From positions 1 through 13,141 of the forward strand of contig JAITCT010000034.1 in the NCBI GenBank assembly GCA_031282925.1: a DNA stretch of 13,141 bases, read 5' to 3'. Positions 6,749 through 13,141 of the stretch are shown piece after piece. The number at the start of each line of letters is the position of its first letter. The first letter of the stretch is position 1. Under the pieces are notes generated by a model. The model saw only the letters and a program-made list of their open reading frames with translations, ran no database searches and was not told the origin of the DNA. Origin of the DNA: Dysgonamonadaceae bacterium. GTDB lineage: Bacteria; Bacteroidota; Bacteroidia; Bacteroidales; Azobacteroidaceae. Both the position numbers and the translations under genes were made by a program.

Positions 6749-6934
6749 GATAATGGGGGTTTCAAACTCAAAGGCGAAACGGCTTACCACACCGAGGTAT
6801 CCGAATCTCTGCACTACACAATCCGTTTTGATCGCACCGATGAAACAAGACGTGTAGAAATATCCGCTGCCTGGATTAATCCGCGCATGGAAGAAGGCTC
6901 ATGGTCGGGAGATGTCGTGGAGGTAGTAAAATGA
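6749..6934 (+). pseudogene. 3' remnant of an unrecognised plus-strand gene
   Basis: One plus-strand frame is open for 61 codons and ends in TGA at 6932-6934. The translation is protein-like, beginning DNGGFKLKGETAYHTEVSES and including LHYTIRFDRTDETRRVEIS and ending WSGDVVEVVK. An in-frame TAG at 6746-6748 precedes it, and there is no ATG, GTG or TTG near its beginning; the only ATG is 16 codons before the stop. It is therefore best read as the C-terminal end of a gene that lost its front. The alternating polar and hydrophobic pattern suggests beta strands. It is the only plus-strand coding signal in the window and converges on rel, ending 6 nt before the rel stop. I do not recognise the family. 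Confidence 0.55.
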
Positions 6935-6940
6935 ATGCCG

Positions 6941-9211
6941 TCAATCCGTTCTCTTTACGCTCTTCACTCCTTTGATTTTCTGTAAACAATTGATTAAAGT
7001 ATTGATATCGTCCACGTCATGGATGGTAACTTCTATCGTTCCTCCAAAGAAACCGTCGCCGGAAGCGAGGCTTAATTTCCGCACATTGACCGACAAATCG
7101 TTAGCGATGACTTGGGTGATTTCACTCAAAATTCCTATCCGGTCGATACCTTTCACTTCTATGCTGCAAGGAAAAGAAAAAACTTTGTGTCCCGCCCATT
7201 CGCAGGAAATAATCCGGTCGCCGAAACGGGTTTTCAGCGTAAGCGCTACGGAACAAGACCGTTTGTGAACCTCCAAATGATTGTCGGTGCGGACAAAACC
7301 CAATACGTCGTCGCCGGGAATCGGGTTGCAGCAGGGCGCTGCAATGTAATTTTTCTGGAATCCTTCTTCTTCAAGAATATATGTTTTTTTTCGATCAATT
7401 TCACTGGCATCGGTCAAAAGGACCGGCGCCGGTTTATTTTCCGCATTTTCTTTGGACCCCGAACCGACATTGAAAGCGTGTTTCACAAATTTCATGAGGT
7501 AATTGCCTGATTTTTCCTTAAGTATCTTTTTGAGGTTTTCGGGCAATAAGTCCACCTGTTTTTCGGCAAGGGAGAAATATAAATCTTCCTTTTTAGGATA
7601 ACCGTAGGAAGAAAGTAATTTATCAATGACTTGGATGGTGATTTCCATTCCTGCTTTTCGGAAAATTTCGTCAAGTATTTGTTCGCCTTCTCTGACTTTT
7701 TCTTTTTTTCTTTTTTTCAGGGACGATTCGATTTTGGTTTTGGCTTTGGCGGTTGTTACAAAATTGAGCCATTCCGGATATGGCGATTGCGAGCGGGAAG
7801 TCAGGATTTCCACCTGATCTCCCGAATTGAGTTTGTGGCTCAAAGGAACCAGGCGGTGATTTACTTTTGCGCCGATGCAATGGTCGCCAACATTGGTATG
7901 GATTTCATATCCGAAATCCAGGGCAGTAGCTCCTTGCGGTAAAGTTTTGATTTCCCCTTTCGGCGTGAAAACGAATATTTCGGAAGCATACAGATTCATT
8001 TTGATGGTATCAAGGAAGTCCATGGCGTTGGGGCTGGGCGCTTCGAGAATGTCCTGAATACGCTCCAGCCAACGGTCTAATTCGGTTTCTTTTTCGAGTT
8101 GGGGCGAATTGCCGTGTTCCTTGTATTTCCAGTGGGCGGCAAAACCTTTTTCCGCGATTTCGTCCATTTTGGCGCTCCGGATTTGTATTTCAATCCATTG
8201 CCCGTCGGGACCCATAACGGTGAGGTGAAGCGCCTGATAACCGTTGGCTTTAGGGCGGCTCACCCAATCGCGGATACGGTCGGGGCGCAGTTTATAAAGG
8301 TCTGTAACCGCCGAATAAATGTCCCAACATTGTTTTTTTACGTCAATATCCGGTTTAGGCTCGAAAACAATCCTGACGGCAAAAATATCGTAAATATCTT
8401 CAAAATCTACTCTTTTTACATGCATTTTGTTCCAAATGGAATAAATGGATTTGACCCTTTTCTGCATCTTGTAGCGGATGCCCAATTCGTCTAATTTCGG
8501 ATGAAGCGGAGTGGTGAAATGGTCGTAAATTTTTTCGCGGTTGTTAGCCGTAGCTTCTAACTTTTGGCTGATTTGCCGGTATTCATCGGGATGCTCGTAT
8601 TTGAAACTAAGGTCTTCCAATTCGGATTTGATGGCAAAAAGTCCCAGCCGGTGCGCCATCGGAGCGTAAAGGTACATCGTTTCGCCGGCGATTTTGTATT
8701 GTTTGGCGGGAAGAAGAGCACCCAGCGTTCGCATATTGTGCAGCCGGTCGGCTATTTTTATCAGGATTACCCGGATATCGTCCGACATGGTAAGCAACAG
8801 TTTCCGCATGTTTTCGGCCTGGGCGGAAGCGGCTTCCGCAAAGATGCCGCCGGATATTTTCGTCAGTCCGCCGACAATTTGCGCAATTTTATCCCCGAAA
8901 AGATTCCGGATATCTTCAACCGTGTAGTCGGTATCTTCAACAACGTCATGCAGCAGTGCCGAACAAATGGACGTGGAACCAAGTCCCATTTCATCACTGA
9001 CAATCAAAGCAACCGCCAAAGGGTGCATGATGTAGGGTTCTCCCGAACGCCTTTTCACCCCTTTGTGGGCTTGGTTGGCAAACACAAAAGCCTTATTGAT
9101 GATTTCAAACTTTTGCCGGTGGTTTGACCGCGAGTAGCTTTCAAGTAACCGCTCAAAAGCATCCCGGATCATTTTTTCTTCGCCGGCCATGTCGGTGATT
9201 ACTTCATCCAT
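6941..9211 (-). CDS. rel: Bifunctional-type (p)ppGpp synthetase/hydrolase, Rel/SpoT family
   Basis: This long RSH enzyme makes and degrades (p)ppGpp, the stringent response alarmone, in the cytoplasm on or off the ribosome. The 756-residue protein has the HD hydrolase domain with metal ligands H63, H88-D89 and D155 plus E92-D93, the synthetase domain at about 235-345 (EDIYDIFAVR at 271-280, YQALHL at 325-330, EIQIRS at 341-346), a TGS domain at about 410-475, a cysteine-containing region (C627, C628, C653) and a C-terminal ACT domain at about 680-756. Both active sites look intact, so I expect a bifunctional enzyme. It starts 10 nt after the transglycosylase gene. A second ATG is seven codons downstream. 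Confidence 0.95.
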   Translation of the reverse strand: MDEVITDMAGEEKMIRDAFERLLESYSRSNHRQKFEIINKAFVFANQAHKGVKRRSGEPYIMHPLAVALIVSDEMGLGSTSICSALLHDVVEDTDYTVEDIRNLFGDKIAQIVGGLTKISGGIFAEAASAQAENMRKLLLTMSDDIRVILIKIADRLHNMRTLGALLPAKQYKIAGETMYLYAPMAHRLGLFAIKSELEDLSFKYEHPDEYRQISQKLEATANNREKIYDHFTTPLHPKLDELGIRYKMQKRVKSIYSIWNKMHVKRVDFEDIYDIFAVRIVFEPKPDIDVKKQCWDIYSAVTDLYKLRPDRIRDWVSRPKANGYQALHLTVMGPDGQWIEIQIRSAKMDEIAEKGFAAHWKYKEHGNSPQLEKETELDRWLERIQDILEAPSPNAMDFLDTIKMNLYASEIFVFTPKGEIKTLPQGATALDFGYEIHTNVGDHCIGAKVNHRLVPLSHKLNSGDQVEILTSRSQSPYPEWLNFVTTAKAKTKIESSLKKRKKEKVREGEQILDEIFRKAGMEITIQVIDKLLSSYGYPKKEDLYFSLAEKQVDLLPENLKKILKEKSGNYLMKFVKHAFNVGSGSKENAENKPAPVLLTDASEIDRKKTYILEEEGFQKNYIAAPCCNPIPGDDVLGFVRTDNHLEVHKRSCSVALTLKTRFGDRIISCEWAGHKVFSFPCSIEVKGIDRIGILSEITQVIANDLSVNVRKLSLASGDGFFGGTIEVTIHDVDDINTLINCLQKIKGVKSVKRTD

Positions 9212-9221
9212 CGGGGGTATT

Positions 9222-10493
9222 TCATATTTTAGGAACCCTGATGTACTGCCCTTTTCTCAAAGCCGAACTTCTCGTGTTGTTCAACCGCATCAAATCGGTC
9301 GGATCGTAACCAGGGAATTTTTTGGCAATCGTATAGTAAGATTCTCCGGCAAGCACTTTATACTGGACTGTTTCGTTGCTTGCAATTTGTTTTTCGTTTT
9401 TCATTGAAGTTTTGCCTTTCATCATCTGTTGTTTGACATTTTCAACAGTTATGTGGCCGGTAAATAAACCTTCAATGTTATAATTGGCAATATCATTTTC
9501 CTTTTCCGCGAACGCACAGGCCATCTGCGAAGGCAATTTCAAAACATACGGTTTTCCGTTTCCGGGGATAACGTCTTTTTTATATTGCGGATTCAATGCT
9601 CTAAGTTCTTCTTTGTCAATATTCAGGATAGTAGAAATCTGGTCAAAGTGCATTCGTTGATTAATCATTACGGTATCCGTTGCGGAAGGCGTTTCCATTT
9701 GAGCCGGATACAGCTGATGGTAAGCGTAATAATTCATCATATAGTTGGCGGCAATAAAAAGCGGAACATAAGCCCGGGTTTCCCGGGGAAGAAACCCGTA
9801 AATTTTCCAGAAATCCGTTTTTCCGTTCGCCCGCCGGATAGCTTTGTTCACGTTTCCGGCGCCGCAATTATAAGCGGCAATCACTAAACTCCATTCTCCG
9901 TAAATATCATACAGGTCTTTTAAATAACGGCAGGCGGCAACGGTTGATTTTACCGGATCCAGTCTTTCGTCAATTAAACTGTTGATTTCCAATCCGTAGC
10001 TCTTTCCGGTAGCCATCATAAACTGCCAAAGCCCGGAAGCGCCTCGCCGGGAACGCGCAGTCGGATTCAAAGCCGATTCTACGATAGTTAAATATTTCAG
10101 TTCCAAAGGTAAACCATATTTGTCCAAAATTTCTTCAATCATCGGAAAATAGACCGGCTCAATAGCTAACAAATATTCTACGAAAGGCCGGCGGTTGATA
10201 TATTGTTCAATGCTTTTTCTGACGATATTGTTGTAAGGAAGCTCAATAACATTCGGAAGTTTCGACAGCCTTTTGCTATATGTTGCATCGTCGGCCAGCT
10301 TATGATTCTGATAGCCTTCATGGTTGATTTTAGCGGTATAATGTTTTACGAACCATGAATTTACCAGTTTATCCCAATTGGCGTCCCACTCTTCGGGAAC
10401 CGAAAATGCGGCTGCTTCCATTTCAGGATTATCCTGTGCCTGTACAGACAGGCAAATAAAAAAAATGCTCAATAAACTAATTATTCTGTTCAT
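9222..10493 (-). CDS. mltD: Secreted lytic transglycosylase with SLT and LysM domains (MltD-like)
   Basis: The enzyme cleaves the glycan strands of peptidoglycan to form 1,6-anhydromuramic acid ends, and acts outside the cytoplasmic membrane. The 423-residue product has a signal peptide at 1-20 (MNRIISLLSIFFICLSVQAQ). There is no lipobox Cys at the cleavage site, so it is probably periplasmic rather than a lipoprotein. The SLT domain spans about 125-255, with the catalytic Glu at 139 in VESALNPTARS, GLWQFM at 154-159 and AAYNCGAGNV at 206-215. A degenerate LysM-like segment lies at about 275-330 (LNPQYKKDVIPG), and a clear LysM domain at 377-423 binds glycan. It precedes rel by 10 nt. Confidence 0.93.
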   Translation of the reverse strand: MNRIISLLSIFFICLSVQAQDNPEMEAAAFSVPEEWDANWDKLVNSWFVKHYTAKINHEGYQNHKLADDATYSKRLSKLPNVIELPYNNIVRKSIEQYINRRPFVEYLLAIEPVYFPMIEEILDKYGLPLELKYLTIVESALNPTARSRRGASGLWQFMMATGKSYGLEINSLIDERLDPVKSTVAACRYLKDLYDIYGEWSLVIAAYNCGAGNVNKAIRRANGKTDFWKIYGFLPRETRAYVPLFIAANYMMNYYAYHQLYPAQMETPSATDTVMINQRMHFDQISTILNIDKEELRALNPQYKKDVIPGNGKPYVLKLPSQMACAFAEKENDIANYNIEGLFTGHITVENVKQQMMKGKTSMKNEKQIASNETVQYKVLAGESYYTIAKKFPGYDPTDLMRLNNTRSSALRKGQYIRVPKI

Positions 10494-10521
10494 ATTATTT
10501 ATACTTTTTTTGTAGTTGGCA

Positions 10522-10618
10522 AGTAAACGAGTTGACGAGTTAACGGGTAAAAAAACTTAATTTATATATATTGTGGTATGAATTGTCGGGTTCTCGTTTA
10601 CCTGTTAACTCGTCAACT
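10522..10618. repeat. Long inverted repeat of 8-bp units in the DUF5683-mltD gap
   Basis: The left arm is three octamers, AGTAAACG, AGTTGACG and AGTTAACG (10522-10545). The right arm holds TCGTTTAC, CTGTTAAC and TCGTCAAC (10594-10617). Positions 10530-10551 and 10597-10618 are complementary over 22 bp with a single G-T pair, separated by a 45-nt AT-rich loop. This occupies most of the 131-nt gap. The same unit family occurs at 4438-4503 inside the ribosomal operon. Confidence 0.85.
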
Positions 10619-10624
10619 ATAAAT

Positions 10625-11302
10625 TTAAAAAGTGAAATTTAGTTGCAGCCCCAAAGAGCGGGAATTGGCGGCCGTCTTCTCAAAAAGCACAGGTTCAACC
10701 CGCATACTTAAATCAGGACTTACATCGAAATCAAACAATCGGGCGTCAACATACGCATCAATAATCCATAAGGCATACACTCCAACGGTGATGATAATAC
10801 TCATATCCCGGTAATTCCGGTAATAATCTTTTTTAGCCTTTAAAGCCGAACTGAAGCGGTTTTTCTGCTCGCCGGTCCATTCGTTCAAGTCTTCGGGATA
10901 GGAACGCGGAACATAAACTTTCCATAAATCGGTAGTTTCGTCCACATCTTCAAACGCTATAAAAGCTTCTTTATAACCGGTATATTGGTTGTTATTCCAG
11001 TTAACGGCGTATGCGCATCCGATAAAACTTCCATACACCAGCGGCAGTTTCCAATATTTCCGGTTGTACATTTGTCCCAAACCGGGAACAATTGCCGAAT
11101 AGATGATTGCTTTCGTTGAATTTGGTTTAAAAGCCGTATCCTGAAGGAAAAGTACCGTTTCTCTTTCGAGTGGCGCGGCTTCACTCCTTATAAAATCGCT
11201 CTGTGTAGTATCCCGTTGTTCGATAACATCCACTTCCTGAGCTTTCATACAGAAGAAAAAAAGGCAGAGTCCTGCCACTATCAAACCAATATGCACTTTC
11301 AA
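10625..11302 (-). CDS. DUF5683-type membrane-associated protein, function unknown
   Basis: The 225-residue product resembles the Bacteroidetes DUF5683 family found between parB and a lytic transglycosylase; its function is not known to me. It has an N-terminal signal peptide or anchor (about 4-22), a conserved PGLGQMYNRKYWK motif at 73-85, a hydrophobic segment at about 86-101, and another at about 167-182 (IIITVGVYALWIIDAY). The Gly-rich motif before a membrane segment recalls small helical membrane proteins. The chain ends in Phe (LQLNFTF), as many outer membrane proteins do, but I do not claim a barrel. The start is TTG at 11302, or GTG two codons later; an in-frame TAG just upstream excludes an earlier start. 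It follows parB by 33 nt. Confidence 0.82.
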   Translation of the reverse strand: MKVHIGLIVAGLCLFFFCMKAQEVDVIEQRDTTQSDFIRSEAAPLERETVLFLQDTAFKPNSTKAIIYSAIVPGLGQMYNRKYWKLPLVYGSFIGCAYAVNWNNNQYTGYKEAFIAFEDVDETTDLWKVYVPRSYPEDLNEWTGEQKNRFSSALKAKKDYYRNYRDMSIIITVGVYALWIIDAYVDARLFDFDVSPDLSMRVEPVLFEKTAANSRSLGLQLNFTF

Positions 11303-11330
11303 ATTCTATAAAATTACCACTTTCAGGCGC

Positions 11331-11361
11331 CAAAATTACGAATTATTTTTTATAGAATCAA
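11331..11361 (-). promoter_or_regulatory. Candidate promoter for the DUF5683-mltD-rel segment
   Basis: On the minus strand TTG at 11361-11359 (in TTTTTG) is followed after 20 nt by TAATTTTG at 11338-11331, matching the Bacteroides TTG and TAnnTTTG consensus. The -7 box overlaps the parB stop codon. A transcript would begin near 11324, about 22 nt before the DUF5683 start. This would let the downstream genes be expressed separately from parAB. Confidence 0.5.
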
Positions 11362-12235
11362 AAACATGCTTTATTCTTTCCAATTCTTTTTCATCCGAGA
11401 AAGAAATACTGATTTTTCCCGTTCCTTTTTCATTGAGGGAGACGGAAACTTTAGCTTCGAAAAATTTCGATAACTGTTTTTTTAATTCATCAAATTCTTT
11501 GGACGATTTTTTCGATGGGCGGTTTAGCGCGGATTCCGGCACATGAGTTGATTCTTGGGGATTATTCAACGCTCTTACAATTTCTTCCGTACGGCGAACC
11601 GAATATCCGTATTCCTGGATTTGTTCGTAAACCATTAACTGGTCGGAAGCGTCTTCGAGTGAAAGCAGGGATTTGGCATGTCCCATATCAATCTTTTTGT
11701 CTTTCAGTCCCATTTGAATTTCGGCGGGAAGTTTCAGCAATCGCAGGAAATTGGCGATGGTAGCCCGTTTCTTGCCGATGCGTTCGCTCAATTTTTCCTG
11801 CGTCAAGTTGTGCGTATTAATTAAGGTTTGAAATGCAAGGGAAATTTCAATGGGATTCAAATCTTCGCGTTGGATATTTTCGATAAGCGCCATTTCCATG
11901 ACGTTTTCGTCGCTTGCCTTTTTGATGTAGGCCGGCACGGAAGCAAGCCCTGCCATGAACGAAGCCCTGTATCGCCGTTCACCCGAAATAATTTGGTAAC
12001 GGTCGGGGCTGATTTCCCGTAAGGTAATCGGTTGTACCAAACCCAGGGCTTTGATGGAAGTTGCCAGTTCTTCCAAAGATTCTTCATCAAATACGGAACG
12101 CGGTTGTTCGGGATTAACTTCAATTTTGGATAGCTGCACTTCATTGATGGACGAAGAACCATTTGTATTCAAGTCGTCCATAGTAATCAATGCATTCAGT
12201 CCCCGTCCCAAAGCAGATTTCGTTTGTTTCGACAT
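11336..12235 (-). CDS. parB: Chromosome partitioning protein ParB (Spo0J family)
   Basis: ParB binds parS sites near the origin, spreads as a CTP-dependent sliding clamp and works with ParA and SMC in segregating the chromosome. The 299-residue product has a basic N terminus including ALGRGLNALI (8-17), the motif that contacts ParA, then the ParB/Srx-like CTPase domain at about 34-125 with GERRYR at 85-90 and ENIQRE at 119-124, and a helix-turn-helix at about 141-165 (TQEKLSERIGKKRATIANFL). The C-terminal 50 residues form the dimerisation region. It follows parA by 6 nt, so they are one transcription unit. The length is typical for chromosomal ParB. Confidence 0.97.
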   Translation of the reverse strand: MSKQTKSALGRGLNALITMDDLNTNGSSSINEVQLSKIEVNPEQPRSVFDEESLEELATSIKALGLVQPITLREISPDRYQIISGERRYRASFMAGLASVPAYIKKASDENVMEMALIENIQREDLNPIEISLAFQTLINTHNLTQEKLSERIGKKRATIANFLRLLKLPAEIQMGLKDKKIDMGHAKSLLSLEDASDQLMVYEQIQEYGYSVRRTEEIVRALNNPQESTHVPESALNRPSKKSSKEFDELKKQLSKFFEAKVSVSLNEKGTGKISISFSDEKELERIKHVFDSIKNNS

Positions 12236-12241
12236 AGCAGG

Positions 12242-13009
12242 TTATTTATTTTTTGCAATCAGTTCCTGTGCTAACTGGATGTGGTTTTGCGATCCTTTCG
12301 ACTCTGCGTCGTAGAGCAGTACCGGTTGTCCGTAACTCGGCGCTTCGCTCAGTTTGATATTTCGCTGTATAAGCGTATTGAAAACCATATCCCCGAAATG
12401 CTTTTTCACTTCCTCATAAATCTGGTTAGACAAACGCAGGCGGGAATCGTACATGGTCAGCAGAAAACCTTCGATTTCCAAATCAGGGTTTAATTTGGAT
12501 TTAATGATTTTAATCGTGTTCAATAATTTGGAAATCCCTTCCAACGCAAAATATTCGCATTGTACCGGAATAATGACCGAATCGGCTGCCGTCAAGGCAT
12601 TCACGGTAATCAAACCCAAGGAGGGCGAACAATCAATCAAAATATAGTCGTATTTGTCTTTGACCTTATATAAAAGGCCTTTCAATACTTTTTCCCGATT
12701 TTGGAAATTCAACATTTCGATTTCGGCGCCCACCAAATCAATATGAGATGGAAGTACGTATAAACTAGGCACTTCGGTAGGAAGTACCGATTCTTCGGGA
12801 TTGACATTATTATCAATGATACTGTCGTAAATTGATTTTTTCAATTCCTTGATATCAATTCCCAAACCGGAAGATGCGTTTGCCTGAGGATCGGCGTCTA
12901 CAATCAACACTGTTTTATCCAGCGCAGCTAATGAAGCGCCCAAATTAATGGCCGTGGTGGTTTTACCTACGCCCCCTTTTTGATTTGCCAAAGCAATTAT
13001 TTTTCCCAT
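12242..13009 (-). CDS. parA: Chromosome partitioning ATPase ParA (Soj family)
   Basis: ParA is a deviant Walker A ATPase that binds nucleoid DNA as an ATP dimer and moves ParB-parS complexes. The 255-residue protein has KGGVGKTTT at 11-19 with the signature Lys 11 and catalytic Lys 16, Walker A-prime DADPQAN at 38-44 with Asp 40, and Walker B YILIDCSPSLG at 122-132 with Asp 126. The C-terminal part has NTLIQRNIKLSEAPSYGQPV, typical of chromosomal Soj. The lack of a long N-terminal helix-turn-helix region separates it from large plasmid ParA. It is the first gene of the parAB unit here, preceded by 132 nt without a recognised gene. Confidence 0.97.
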   Translation of the reverse strand: MGKIIALANQKGGVGKTTTAINLGASLAALDKTVLIVDADPQANASSGLGIDIKELKKSIYDSIIDNNVNPEESVLPTEVPSLYVLPSHIDLVGAEIEMLNFQNREKVLKGLLYKVKDKYDYILIDCSPSLGLITVNALTAADSVIIPVQCEYFALEGISKLLNTIKIIKSKLNPDLEIEGFLLTMYDSRLRLSNQIYEEVKKHFGDMVFNTLIQRNIKLSEAPSYGQPVLLYDAESKGSQNHIQLAQELIAKNK

Positions 13010-13047
13010 AAGATGTTAATCAAATGATATGAAATTATTTTCGGATG

Positions 13048-13055
13048 CAAAAGTA
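13048..13055 (-). promoter_or_regulatory. Candidate -7 box for parAB
   Basis: The minus strand reads TACTTTTG, matching TAnnTTTG, about 40 nt before the parA start. No TTG lies 19-21 nt upstream, so the promoter is incomplete by the consensus. Further upstream AAAACAGT occurs twice, 10 bp apart (13093-13100 and 13103-13110), which might be an operator, but this is speculative. Confidence 0.35.
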
Positions 13056-13141
13056 ATGTTTTTTATCGGAAGGATTAGCCTGCTTTCCGGAAAAACAGTG
13101 CAAAACAGTTGATAACTTGGTGCTTTGGTTAATAACTTTAT

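Noticed and set aside
13100..13141. Possible DnaA boxes or origin upstream of parA (GTTATCAAC, GTTATTAACC on the minus strand)
   Set aside because: Neither matches TTATNCACA well, there is no cluster of boxes and no AT-rich unwinding element can be judged at the window edge.

Overview
The gene content points to a member of the Bacteroidetes, most likely order Bacteroidales. The evidence is the close match of S10, L2, L14, S19 and L29 to Bacteroides-type proteins, a parA-parB-DUF5683-mltD-rel gene row that I know only from this phylum, promoter-like sequences of the Bacteroidetes type (TTG, about 19-20 nt, TAnnTTTG), and mostly A/T-rich start regions without Shine-Dalgarno sequences. I cannot name a genus. 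Every intact gene lies on the minus strand, so transcription runs from high to low coordinates.

Right half (13141 to 6941): parA (soj) and parB (spo0J) for chromosome segregation, a small membrane protein of the DUF5683 type, a secreted LysM lytic transglycosylase (mltD-like), and a full-length bifunctional-type (p)ppGpp synthetase/hydrolase of the Rel/SpoT family. Gaps are short (6, 33, 131 and 10 nt). This links segregation, cell wall remodelling and stringent response in one directional cluster.

Junction (6940 to 6493): no intact gene. It holds a 61-codon plus-strand open frame with no start codon, which reads like the 3' end of a lost gene, then about 90 nt of AT-rich sequence with no recognisable feature, then a convincing promoter and a structured leader for rpsJ. 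In Bacteroides relatives I would expect rpsL-rpsG-fusA here, so this looks like a rearrangement joint.

Left half (6492 to 1): the fused S10-spc ribosomal protein operon in canonical order: rpsJ, rplC, rplD, rplW, rplB, rpsS, rplV, rpsC, rplP, rpmC, rpsQ, rplN, rplX, and the first 106 codons of rplE, which runs off the window. Most genes are 2-25 nt apart or overlap by one base.

The most unusual structural feature is in the spacers. Every gap of 80-140 nt between intact neighbouring genes (rplX-rplN, rplP-rpsC, rplW-rplB, rplC-rpsJ, mltD-DUF5683) is occupied by small repeats of three types: 7-bp tandem arrays rich in AATT, 8-bp tandem units like AGTTAACG arranged as inverted repeats, and REP-like hairpins with GGGCGAAC and GGGTAGAC arms. 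One REP-like unit begins exactly at the rpsJ stop codon. Otherwise the coding content is ordinary housekeeping. I see no CRISPR array, transposase, tRNA, rRNA or defence system.
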